Source: Cupriavidus sp. EM10 (GTDB taxonomy: Bacteria; Pseudomonadota; Gammaproteobacteria; Burkholderiales; Burkholderiaceae). From it: DNA of 64,000 nt. The translations under genes and the position numbers were made by a program. Positions 17,457-25,274 of this stretch are shown here, one piece after another. How positions within the stretch are numbered: the first letter of the stretch is position 1; the number at the start of each line of letters is the position of its first letter. The DNA lies in NCBI RefSeq assembly GCF_018729255.1, contig NZ_CP076061.1, forward strand, positions 1,116,001 to 1,180,000, in the 5' to 3' direction. Below the pieces are notes generated by a model. It saw only the letters and a list, made by a program, of their open reading frames with translations, was not told where the DNA came from and ran no database searches.

Positions 17457-18079
17457 GCGCGTCACGTCGGCTGGTGGTGGCCATCACCGGCGCCAGCGGC
17501 GCGGCGTACGGCGTGCGGCTGCTGCAGGCGATGGGCACGGCCGACGGCTGGGAGACGCACCTGGTCTGCTCGCCGTCCGGCCTGCTGACCGTGCACCACG
17601 AGCTGGGCCTGCAACGCCGCGACGTCGAGGCGCTGGCCGACGTGGTGCACAACGTGCGCGACATCGGCGCCAGCGTGGCCAGCGGATCGTTCCGCTGCGA
17701 CGGCATGGTCATCGCGCCGTGCTCGATGCGCACGCTGGCTGCGGTGGCCACCGGCATGGCCGACAACCTGGTGACCCGCGCCGCCGACGTCATGCTCAAG
17801 GAGCGCCGCCGGCTGGTGCTGCTGGCACGCGAGACGCCGCTGCACCTGGTGCACCTGCGCAACATGACGACGGTGACGGAGATGGGCGCCATCGTGATGC
17901 CGCCGGTGCCGGCTTTCTATACCCATCCACAGAGCGTCGACGACATCGTGGGCCACACGGTCGGCCGCGTGCTGGACCTGTTCGGCGTCGAGCACGCCGG
18001 TCTGGTGGCGCGCTGGTCCGGCATGCGGCCGGCGCTTGCCGCAGTGCATTCCGATATCACACCCAGGGAGACCCCATGA
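17453..18079 (+). CDS. ubiX: Flavin prenyltransferase (UbiX/Pad1 family)
   Basis: 208 residues. UbiX prenylates FMN to make the cofactor of UbiD enzymes. Motifs seen: ITGASGAAYGVRLL (FMN phosphate loop), MVIAPCSMRTLAAVATG, and RETPLHLVHLRNM followed by MPPVPAFY, all typical. Its stop and start overlap the Mo-subunit gene and the CobW gene by ATGA, so prenyl-FMN supply is wired into the Mo-hydroxylase operon, while its client UbiD is encoded 7 kb upstream at 9525. This suggests a dedicated pathway copy; the housekeeping ubiX would lie elsewhere. Confident in function, less so in exclusive service to the nearby UbiD. Confidence 0.9.
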   Translation: MSASRRLVVAITGASGAAYGVRLLQAMGTADGWETHLVCSPSGLLTVHHELGLQRRDVEALADVVHNVRDIGASVASGSFRCDGMVIAPCSMRTLAAVATGMADNLVTRAADVMLKERRRLVLLARETPLHLVHLRNMTTVTEMGAIVMPPVPAFYTHPQSVDDIVGHTVGRVLDLFGVEHAGLVARWSGMRPALAAVHSDITPRETP

Positions 18080-19179
18080 CCGAAGCCCAACGCCACCTGC
18101 CGCAGCTGCCGCCTGTTCCCGTCACGATCCTGACGGGCTTCCTTGGCGCCGGCAAGACCACGCTGCTCAACCACATCCTGACGCAGAAGCACGGGCATCG
18201 CATCGCGGTGATCGAGAACGAGTTCGGCGAGGTCGATGTCGACTCGGACCTCGTGCTGACGTCCGACGAAGAGATCTACCAGATGACCAACGGCTGCATC
18301 TGTTGCGTGGTCGACGTGCGGACCGACCTGGTGCGCATCCTGCAGAAGCTGCTGGAACGGCCCGAGCGGTTCGACCATATTCTTGTGGAAACCAGCGGTC
18401 TGGCCGATCCCACGCCGGTGGCGGCCACGTTTTTCATGGACAACGACGTGGCGAAGCAGGTCACGCTGGACGGCATCCTGACGCTGGTCGACGCCGTGCA
18501 TATCGAGGACCATCTCGACGACCCAAAGCTGTCGGGCTTCGACAACCAGGCCGTGGACCAGATCGTGGCCGCCGACCGCATCATCCTGAACAAGACGGAC
18601 CTGGTCTCCGGCGCGCGGCTCGATGCGCTGACGCACCGGCTGCAGCACCTGAACGAAGGCGCGCAGATCCTGCGGTCGAACTACGCGCAGGTGGACCTGT
18701 CGCGCATTCTCGGCATCGGCGGCTTCACGCCGGGGATGGCCCAGTTGCCGGAGGACGCGCACGACCACGGGCACGGCGGACACCACCACGCCGGGAACGA
18801 TCCGGATCACTTATGCGACGAACTGTGCGACCACGCCCATGACGACGATGAACACGCTCACCGGCACGATCCCTCGGTGACGTCGGTTTCCCTGCTGTTC
18901 GACACGCCATTCGACCGCCAGCGGCTGGAGCACGCGCTGCGGGCGCTGCTGGCGGCGCAGGGCGACGACGTGTTCCGCATGAAGGGCATCGTCGCCGTGC
19001 AGGACGACGACCGCCGCCATGTGCTGCAGGCCGTGCACCGGCTGATGGACTTCCATCCGGCCGACGCCTGGGGCGATACGCCGCGCGAAAGCAAGTTTGT
19101 GTTCATCGGCCGCAATCTTGATCGCGCTCGGCTGCAGACGCTGCTGCGCGTGTGCCAGCCGGCGCAGGTGGCGGCCTAG
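18076..19179 (+). CDS. CobW/COG0523 GTPase with His-rich metal-binding stretch
   Basis: 367 residues, a P-loop GTPase of the metallochaperone family. Walker A is GFLGAGKTT (from residue 21), followed by ENEFGEVDVD, the family metal motif GCICC (Cys 74, 76, 77), and NKTD (172-175). Residues ~229-264 are packed with His, Asp and two Cys, typical of zinc- or cobalt-handling members. A CobW C-terminal domain follows. Last gene of the coupled operon and ended by a strong terminator. Since the cluster encodes three metal-dependent amidohydrolases, delivering their metal is a plausible role (inference); Mo-enzyme assembly is less likely for this family. Confidence 0.9.
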   Translation: MTEAQRHLPQLPPVPVTILTGFLGAGKTTLLNHILTQKHGHRIAVIENEFGEVDVDSDLVLTSDEEIYQMTNGCICCVVDVRTDLVRILQKLLERPERFDHILVETSGLADPTPVAATFFMDNDVAKQVTLDGILTLVDAVHIEDHLDDPKLSGFDNQAVDQIVAADRIILNKTDLVSGARLDALTHRLQHLNEGAQILRSNYAQVDLSRILGIGGFTPGMAQLPEDAHDHGHGGHHHAGNDPDHLCDELCDHAHDDDEHAHRHDPSVTSVSLLFDTPFDRQRLEHALRALLAAQGDDVFRMKGIVAVQDDDRRHVLQAVHRLMDFHPADAWGDTPRESKFVFIGRNLDRARLQTLLRVCQPAQVAA

Positions 19180-19232
19180 CCGATGACTTGAAGACAGCTC
19201 TGGGACCCCGTCAGGCATGACGGGTGATTGAC

Positions 19233-19267
19233 GGCGCGGCTCGTCTCACGCGAGTCGCGCCTTTTTT
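19233..19267 (+). terminator. Strong intrinsic terminator of the Mo-hydroxylase operon
   Basis: An 11-bp stem (GGCGCGGCTCG / CGAGTCGCGCC, one G-T pair) with a 7-base loop is followed by TTTTTT. It lies about 50 bases after the CobW stop. Confidence 0.9.
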
Positions 19268-19293
19268 ATGCGTGGGGGGTGGTTGATGCGCTG

Positions 19294-19417
19294 GCCCTCT
19301 CCCCCGCCCTCTCCCGCCCCTCTCCCGCTCGCGAGAGGGGAGAACACAATGCGTGCTTGAAACACTGCCGGTTTGCTCCCCTCTCCCGCATGGCGGGAGA
19401 GGGGCCGGGGGTGAGGG
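19294..19417. repeat. REP-like palindromic units
   Basis: Two further units of the CTCTCCCGC/GCGGGAGAG type. The first (19294-19344) has three CCTCTCCC stretches facing one GAGAGGGGAG. The second (19376-19417) is a clean hairpin with a GGGGGTGAGGG tail. They occupy the convergent gap between the CobW and AraC genes. Confidence 0.7.
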
Positions 19418-19432
19418 CAAAGCCTGCCCCAA

Positions 19433-20281
19433 CTACCGCCCCCGCAGCGTCGCCGACGGCGACTCCCCAAACTCCTTGCGATACTCCCGCGCGAACAGGC
19501 TCAGGTGCGTAAAGCCGTTGCGCAGCGCGATCTCCGACACCACGCCCGGGCCCGGTGTGGCATGCTGCAGCGCCTCGCGGGCGCCGTGCAGACGCAGCAG
19601 GCGCAGGTATTCCATCGGCGTGATGTTCTTGCTCTTGCGAAAGCCGAGTTGCAACGTGCGCTCGCACACGCCGCAGTGCGCAGCCAGCGCTTGCATCGTC
19701 ACCGGTTTGTCGAGATTCGCGCGCAGGTAGCGGATCGCGCAGCGCACGTAGGGCGGCAGCGACGGCAGGTAGCCGCGCGGCAGCAGGCGGCCGTCCGCGC
19801 CGAAATGGTCGGCCAGCAGCGTGGTCAGGAACAGTTGCTCGATGGCGCCGTCGGCTGCCGGCAGGCCGGGACCGTCCGCGCCCATCGCTGCTTCCGTGCG
19901 CAGCCAGCTCATCATGGCCCGCCAGCGGCCGGACAGCTGCGCGTCCGCCAACGGCTGCATGGCGAACATCAGCGGCGCGGGCGCATCGAAGTTGAAGCAG
20001 TCGCGGAACGCCTCTTCCAGCGCCTGGCGTCGCACGATGACGCTGAAGCGTTCGCAATCGGCGTCCAGCAGCAGGCGCACCGGCAGCGACGGCGAGAACA
20101 CCCAGGTCTCGCCGGGCGCCATCTCGCGCGTCATGCCGTCCCACGCCACGCGGCAGCCGCCCGACAGCACGGTCTGCACCACGTATTGATCCTTGCCCGG
20201 CTGCGGCTCCACCTCCATGGCCTGGGCATAGCGCGTGGTGGCCAGCGTGAGGTGGCCGATCTGGCAGCTCTGCAACTGCAC
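19433..20281 (-). CDS. AraC-family transcriptional regulator
   Basis: About 282 residues. The N-terminal half is a cupin-like sensor of the AraC-binding type (GETWVFSPSLPVRLLLDADCERFSV). The C-terminal ~100 residues hold the two helix-turn-helix motifs (MQALAAHCGVCERTLQLGFRK, then the VSEIALRNGFTHLSLFAREYRKEFG signature in two parts). The first usable start in frame is GTG 20281. It is divergent from the second NCS2 permease gene and its deaminase partner, which it probably controls. A pair of TGGTGCAG repeats 20 bp apart lies between. Effector unknown. Confidence 0.92.
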   Translation of the reverse strand: MQLQSCQIGHLTLATTRYAQAMEVEPQPGKDQYVVQTVLSGGCRVAWDGMTREMAPGETWVFSPSLPVRLLLDADCERFSVIVRRQALEEAFRDCFNFDAPAPLMFAMQPLADAQLSGRWRAMMSWLRTEAAMGADGPGLPAADGAIEQLFLTTLLADHFGADGRLLPRGYLPSLPPYVRCAIRYLRANLDKPVTMQALAAHCGVCERTLQLGFRKSKNITPMEYLRLLRLHGAREALQHATPGPGVVSEIALRNGFTHLSLFAREYRKEFGESPSATLRGR

Positions 20282-20385
20282 CTGCGGCGCCGCGTCGTCG
20301 GTACGCAGCCTCGTGGGCCCAAAATGCGCGCGGATAGTGCCTGCACGTGGTCGATTGCACGGGCATGGCTCGCATTGTTCACTCT

Positions 20386-20413
20386 TGGTGCAGCGTGTTG
20401 AACCATGGTGCAG
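20386..20413. promoter_or_regulatory. Direct repeats TGGTGCAG, candidate AraC-type operator
   Basis: TGGTGCAG occurs at 20386-20393 and again at 20406-20413, 20 bp (two helical turns) apart, in the 313-bp gap between the divergent AraC gene and the NCS2 permease gene. AraC proteins commonly bind direct half-sites at about this spacing. Nothing else is recognised in that gap. Confidence 0.4.
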
Positions 20414-20594
20414 AAAACCTGGGAAGGGCGGGGGTCGGTGTCGTCATCGTGGGAGCCTTGCAGGTTCCGTGCAAGCTGTGGAAAACCCCTGCGCTTTCGC
20501 TTCCGTGCGCGCCCGTTCGCAATGTTGCTACGCACGGCGCCCCGTACCCGCTACCTTGGCTGCGAACCCACACGAAAAAGGCAGGAGAGCCGCC

Positions 20595-21964
20595 ATGACC
20601 ACCCCGTCCACCCCGTCGACCAGGTGCTGCCCGCGCGGGCCATGGTCTCGCTTGGCTTCCAGCACATGCTGGTGAGCTACCTTGGCGCGATTGCCGTGCC
20701 GATGATCGTCGCGGGCGCGCTGAAGATGACGCCCGCTCAGACCACGCTGCTGATCAGCACGGCACTCTTTACCTCCGGCATCGCCACGCTGCTGCAGACC
20801 GTCGGCTTCTGGAAGTTCGGCGTGCGACTGCCGCTGATGCAGGGCGTGGCCTTCGGCTCGGTGGGTCCGGTGATCGCCATCGGCACCGATCCGTCGCTGG
20901 GCTTTACCGGCGTCTGCGGCGCGGTGATCGGCGCCGGCGTGGTGACGATGTTCCTGGCCCCCGTGATCGGCCGGCTCAAGCGCTTCTTTCCGCCCGTGGT
21001 CAGCGGCTGCATCATCACTTCGGTGGGCCTGTCGCTGTTTCCGGTGGCCTACCAGTGGGCCGGCGGCGGGCATGGCGCCAAGGACTTCGGCTCGCCGATG
21101 TTCTTCATCGTCGCGTTCGGCACCGTGGCGCTGATCCTCTTTATCAACAGCCATGGCGGCCGGCTGGTGCGCAGCCTGGCCGTGCTGATCGGCCTGATGG
21201 TGGGCGGCGCGGCGGCGTGGCTGCTGGGCATGGGCAACTTCGAGGAAGTCGCCCGCGCGCCGTGGTTCACGATGGTGACGCCGTTCGCGTTCGGCATGCC
21301 CACGTTCAACGCCGGCGCCATCGTCACGATGGTGATCGTGATGGTGGTGCAGATGGTGGAGTCGATGGGGCTGTTCGTGGCCATCGGCGATATCGTCAAG
21401 CGCCCGGTGTCCGAGCGAGAAGCCACCTGCGGCCTGCGCGCCAACGGCCTGGCCAGCGCCATTGGCGGATGCTTCGCGGCGTTTCCGTTCATCGCATTCA
21501 TGGAGAACGTGGGCCTGGTGATCGTGACCGGCGTGCGCAGCCGCTGGGTGGTGGCCGTCTGCGGGCTCATGCTTTGCGTGGTGGCGCTGGTACCGAAGAT
21601 CGGCGCCCTGTTCTCGTCGATCCCCGCCGCCGCGCTGGGCGGCGCCACCATCGTGATGTTCGGCGTGGTGGTGGCAGCCGGCATCCGCACGCTGGGGCAG
21701 GTCGACTATGAGCGCAAGCCGGCCAACCTCAGCGTGGTGGCCATCACGCTGGCCTGCGCGCTGATGCCGGTCATCATGCCGAACCTGCTGGAAAAGCTGC
21801 CGTCGGCGCTGCAACCGTTCGTCCATAGCAGCGTGATCATCTCGTGCGTGGTCTCGGTGTTCCTGAACCTGATCCTGAACGGCATCCCGGCGCGCGACGA
21901 GGAAGACGCACACGCCCCGGTAGCCGCACCCTCCGCCGCCGCATCCCCTGTCTCCGAGACCTGA
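20595..21964 (+). CDS. NCS2-family nucleobase:cation symporter, second copy (one-base frameshift at start)
   Basis: About 456 residues once repaired, a polytopic purine/pyrimidine permease similar to the one at 11182. The ATG at 20595 follows CAGGAGAG and reads MTTP, but the conserved N-terminal HPVDQVLPARAMVSLGFQHM is in the next frame. One extra C in the CCCC run at 20602-20605 joins them as MTTPVHPVDQVLP, matching HPVDEVLP of the first copy. In-frame ATG 20642 has no clear ribosome site and loses this motif. The MVESMGLFVAIGDIVKRPVS segment marks the family's central loop. It lies 3 bases before a deaminase gene, implying uptake of that enzyme's substrate. Confidence 0.88.
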
Positions 21965-21967
21965 GCC

Positions 21968-23359
21968 ATGACCCAACAAGCCCAATTTGGTCAGCCCACC
22001 CTGATCCGCAACGCCGCCGCCGTGATGACCGGCCGCGCCGGTGCCGCCGCCCGTGCCGGCGCGGTCGATATCCGCATCCGCGATGGCCACGTGGCCGAAC
22101 TGGCGGCCGGCCTGCAGCCGCAGCCCGGCGAGACCGTGATCGATGCCAGCGGCTGCGTGGTCTATCCGGGCTGGGTCAACACCCATCACCACCTGTTCCA
22201 GAACCTGCTCAAGGCGGTGCCGGCCGGCATCAACGCCGATCTGCAGGAATGGCTGGCCAGCGTGCCCTATCCCCGGCTGGACCGCTTCACGCCCGAGATT
22301 TTCCGTACCGCCGTGCGGCTGGGCATGGCCGAGCTGCTGCTGTCGGGCACCACCACCTGCGCCGACCACCACTACCTGTACCACCACGGCCACGGCGCGG
22401 AGACCGGCGACGTGCTGTTCGACGTGGCGCAGGAATTCGGCATGCGGCTGGTGCTGTGCCGGGGCGGCGCCGTGCAGTCGAAATCCGATCATCCCGGCAT
22501 GCGCGCCACGGCCCTGGTGCCCGAGACGCTCGACGAGATGCTGGCCGACATCGAGCGGCTCAAGTCGCGCTACCACGACGCCGGCCCCGACGCGCTGCGC
22601 CGCGTGGTGGTGGCGCCGACCACGCCCACGTTCTCGCTGCCGCCCGTGCTGCTGCGCGAGGTGGCAGGCTTCGCGCGCGGCATGCAGCTGCGGCTGCACA
22701 GCCATCTGTCCGAGACCGACAACTACGTGCGCTTCTGCGCCGAGAAATACCGCTGCACGCCCGTGCAGTTCGTGGCGGACCACGACTGGCTGGGCCCCGA
22801 TGTCTGGTTTGCCCACCTGGTCACCGTCACGCCCGACGAAATCCGCATGCTGGGCCAGACCGGTACCGGCATGGCCCACTGCCCCGTCAGCAACGCGCGG
22901 CTGGGCAGCGGCATCGCGCCCGTGCGCGCCATGGCCGACGCCGGCGTGCCGGTATCGATCGGCGTGGATGGCGTGGCGTCGAACGAATCGGGCAGCATGG
23001 TGCACGAGGCCAATTTCGCGTGGCTGGTGCACCGGGCGCTGGGCGGCGCGGCCCAGACGCGGGTCGAGGAAGTGATCCACTGGGGTACGGCGGGCGGCGC
23101 GCAGGTGCTGGGCTTGCCTGGGGTGGGCACGCTGGCGCCGGGGCAGTCGGCGGACCTGGCGATCTACGATGTCGGCGGCCTGCGCTTTGCCGGCTTCCAT
23201 GACATCGCCACGGCGCCGGTGGCGGCCGGCGAGCCCACGCCGGTGCGCGACGTGTTCGTGCGCGGCCGGCATGTGGTGGAAGGCGGTGCCATCGTCGGGC
23301 TGGATATCGAACAGCTGCGCCGCGACGCGCAGGCGGCGCTGAGGACGCTGCTGCCCTGA
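21968..23359 (+). CDS. Guanine-type / 8-oxoguanine deaminase-like amidohydrolase
   Basis: 463 residues of the cytosine-deaminase-like amidohydrolase subfamily; the sequence resembles characterised 8-oxoguanine deaminase (Pseudomonas PA0142 type) from memory. It would hydrolyse an exocyclic ring amine to a carbonyl plus ammonia in the cytoplasm. Metal ligands: VNTHHHLFQ (H73, H75), LHSHLSET (H246), FAHLV (H283) and IGVDGVASNE (D334); E249 is the likely proton shuttle. It starts three bases after the permease stop, so both are one operon under the AraC protein. The real substrate may be a related N-heterocycle or aminotriazine; family placement is firm, exact substrate is not. Confidence 0.85.
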   Translation: MTQQAQFGQPTLIRNAAAVMTGRAGAAARAGAVDIRIRDGHVAELAAGLQPQPGETVIDASGCVVYPGWVNTHHHLFQNLLKAVPAGINADLQEWLASVPYPRLDRFTPEIFRTAVRLGMAELLLSGTTTCADHHYLYHHGHGAETGDVLFDVAQEFGMRLVLCRGGAVQSKSDHPGMRATALVPETLDEMLADIERLKSRYHDAGPDALRRVVVAPTTPTFSLPPVLLREVAGFARGMQLRLHSHLSETDNYVRFCAEKYRCTPVQFVADHDWLGPDVWFAHLVTVTPDEIRMLGQTGTGMAHCPVSNARLGSGIAPVRAMADAGVPVSIGVDGVASNESGSMVHEANFAWLVHRALGGAAQTRVEEVIHWGTAGGAQVLGLPGVGTLAPGQSADLAIYDVGGLRFAGFHDIATAPVAAGEPTPVRDVFVRGRHVVEGGAIVGLDIEQLRRDAQAALRTLLP

Positions 23360-23511
23360 TCTGGCAGATCTTGCAAGCCATCGCCTGCGATGTTCACGCA
23401 TTGGCGGGTGATCGCCCGCATCCGCGGCCTCGCAGGCGTGGCCCGGACCTTGCTGCGCTTTCCCTTCATCGGCGCTTAATCTCCCCTTAAGGCTCAATCA
23501 AGGAGCGCAGC

Positions 23512-23733
23512 ATGGCAACCCGCGAAGATGCATCAACACGTAACAGCCCGACGGACGTGGGCGAGTCCGATCATCGTGACGAAACACTCGAAGTCAAGGT
23601 TTCGGGCGACGGCAACGGCCTGGTGGACGACGAGACCTCCGGTCATGTGCTCAAGCCGGACGACCCTGCGCCCGGCAAGACCGCCAACGAGCAACGGGCG
23701 GGCGAGGGCGACGAGGACGCGACCAGCCAGTAA
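23512..23733 (+). CDS. Small acidic hypothetical protein
   Basis: 73 residues, very hydrophilic and acidic (many Asp, Glu, Gly, no Cys), with no signal peptide or membrane segment. It contains a SGDGNGLVDDETSGHVLKP stretch. A good ribosome site (AAGGAG) precedes ATG 23512, and codon third positions are G/C rich like the neighbours, which supports real coding. Probably disordered. I do not recognise a family; similar small acidic proteins are common in Burkholderiaceae. It stands alone between the deaminase gene and an exported-protein gene. Confidence 0.6.
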   Translation: MATREDASTRNSPTDVGESDHRDETLEVKVSGDGNGLVDDETSGHVLKPDDPAPGKTANEQRAGEGDEDATSQ

Positions 23734-23772
23734 GCGAGCCGGAGCCCGGGCGATCCCGACCGGCAGACATTC

Positions 23773-23794
23773 GATACAACAGCTTACAAAGACA
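23773..23794. promoter_or_regulatory. TACAA direct repeat upstream of the exported-protein gene
   Basis: TACAACAGCT is followed directly by TACAAAGACA, giving TACAA boxes exactly 10 bp apart, about 80-100 bp before the ATG at 23875. It resembles the pairs at 54202 and 56484 and the array upstream of fliD. The site is a candidate for an OmpR-type regulator. Confidence 0.4.
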
Positions 23795-23874
23795 CCTGGG
23801 ACAGGGTCAACGGGCCGCGCGGCGCGCCGTTAGTATCGGCATCCACGCAGCAACCCGAGCAAAAGGTGCTATCA

Positions 23875-24195
23875 ATGTCCAGGTTCCTCATCGCCAGTCT
23901 GATCGGTCTTTCCGCCCTCACGGCCTCTGCCGCCGCCGAGGCCCATGTCAATTTCGATATCGGCATCGGCGTGCCGGCCTACGTGGCCCCGCCTCCGGCC
24001 CCGGTGTACTACCAGCCAGCCCCCGTCTACGTGGCGCCGCGCCCGGTGGTTGTCGAGCCGCGTCCCGTGGTGGTGGCCCCCGGCTACTACGAAGGCTGGC
24101 GCGAACAGCGTTGGCGCGAGCGTGAATGGCGTCGCGAACAACGCTGGCGCGAGCACGAGTGGCGCCGTGAGCAGCGTTGGCGCGAGGACGACTGA
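23875..24195 (+). CDS. Exported Pro/Val- and Arg/Trp-rich protein
   Basis: 106 residues. A signal peptide (MSRFLIASLIGLSALTASAAAEA) is followed by a PxPV-type region (PAPVYVAPRPVVVEPRPVVV), then a strongly basic tail built from near-repeats of REQRWRE / REWRREQRW. It is probably periplasmic or outer-membrane associated. I chose ATG 23875; an in-frame GTG at 23866 would add three residues ahead of the signal peptide. Proteins of this kind are frequent and uncharacterised in Burkholderiaceae. The tail is encoded by imperfect ~30-bp direct repeats (~24100-24190), so its length may vary between strains. Confidence 0.75.
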   Translation: MSRFLIASLIGLSALTASAAAEAHVNFDIGIGVPAYVAPPPAPVYYQPAPVYVAPRPVVVEPRPVVVAPGYYEGWREQRWREREWRREQRWREHEWRREQRWREDD

Positions 24196-24271
24196 TTGCC
24201 AATGACGTTCACCGCCTGGCCGCGTGCGGACTTTCGCTTGTCCATGCGTGGCCCGACGACCGTGGGGCACG

Positions 24272-24379
24272 CAGTCATTACAGTCATTACGTTGCAGAAT
24301 TAACAGTCCGTTAACGCGCGATCGGCAAAAAGGAAAAAGGGCGGGCCGCAACGCCGTCCAATGTTACGTAACGCGTAAC
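24272..24379. promoter_or_regulatory. Direct repeat and palindromes upstream of the LuxR-type gene
   Basis: The 297-base gap before the LuxR-type gene holds a tandem repeat CAGTCATTA-CAGTCATTA (24272-24289) and, at 24363-24379, the palindrome GTTACGTAAC extended by GCGTAAC. These look like regulator sites, possibly for autoregulation. The evidence is sequence symmetry only. Confidence 0.35.
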
Positions 24380-24492
24380 GGCGCCGTACCGAAAGTGCAC
24401 GACGCAATGCGGCTCTCAGGTCCGTCGCGTGGTTGGAACGGAACTTGCCATGCACTCGCTTCCAAACAGAGAAGAAACAGGGGAGCGTAACC

Positions 24493-25250
24493 ATGAGGGC
24501 TGCAGTAGTGGAATCCCGGCCGTTGATCGGCTTCGGCATTCAGCAGGTGCTTTATCGCATCAAGGACATCGACGATTCCCGCCTGGTGGCGCCCGGCCCT
24601 TCGCTGGGCCTCACGCTGGACGGCATCGACCTGCTGATCGTCGGAGACCTGCAGCAGGGCTACGACCCTGCCATGCTGCAGCTGCTGGGCACCGCCGCCA
24701 ACGTACGCGGCGTGCAGTACCTGAGCGCGGGCGGGACAGTGCAATGGATGCCGCCGCGCGAGATCTCGCCGCTGCTGTCGTGGCTGCCCGAGAACGCGAC
24801 CCTGGAGGCTATCGAGGAAACGCTGCGCAAGATGATCGGCGCAATGCGCCAGGGATGCTGCACCGGCGCGCCTTACGAAGACGGTGCGTCACGCCGCGAC
24901 CGGTGCCAGCCCCGGCCCGCCGGCAATACCGCCATCGTGTTGCCGATGGCCCTGCAGCCGAGCCAGCCACGCCTGCCGGGCCTGTCGGGCGGGGCGCTGC
25001 CCGACTCCGTGACCGAAGCCCAGTTGCTGAGCCTGACGCAGCGCCAGTACGACGTGCTGGTCCTGCTTTCCAAGGGCATGTCCATCAAGCTGATCAGCCG
25101 GCGCCTGCACATCTCCGTGCCGACGGTGAAAGCCACACGCTGCAGATCTACCGCCGGCTGGCGGCCAGCAACAAGACCGAGGCGGTCTTCGTGGCCCGCG
25201 AGCGCGGCGCACTGCTGACGTCGATCTCCGCGGCGGCGGAGGCCGCCTGA
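24493..25250 (+). CDS. LuxR/NarL-type regulator with degenerate receiver (one-base frameshift)
   Basis: About 252 residues once repaired. The C-terminal LuxR helix-turn-helix is clear: SLTQRQYDVLVLLSKGMSIK then LISRRLHISVPTVKA, continuing as TLQIYRRLAASNKTEAVFVA in another frame. One C must be restored in the CC at 25133-25134 to give VKAHTLQIYRRL. The N-terminal ~110 residues resemble a receiver domain (MRAAVVESRPLIGFGIQQVL, LLIVGDLQQG), but the phospho-acceptor position has no obvious Asp-Asp pair, so control by phosphorylation is doubtful. Start ATG 24493 behind GGGAG. No histidine kinase is adjacent. Target genes are unknown. Confidence 0.8.
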
Positions 25251-25274
25251 GGGATCGGGCCGGATCGGGGCGGA

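Noticed and set aside
15084..17465. 793-codon open frame antisense to the Mo-hydroxylase large subunit; similar long antisense frames at 20528-23497, 4738-7167 and 36081-38573
   Set aside because: They arise from G/C-ending codons of the real genes; their products are His/Arg/Ala-rich with no motif and no ribosome sites, while the opposite strands encode full known families.
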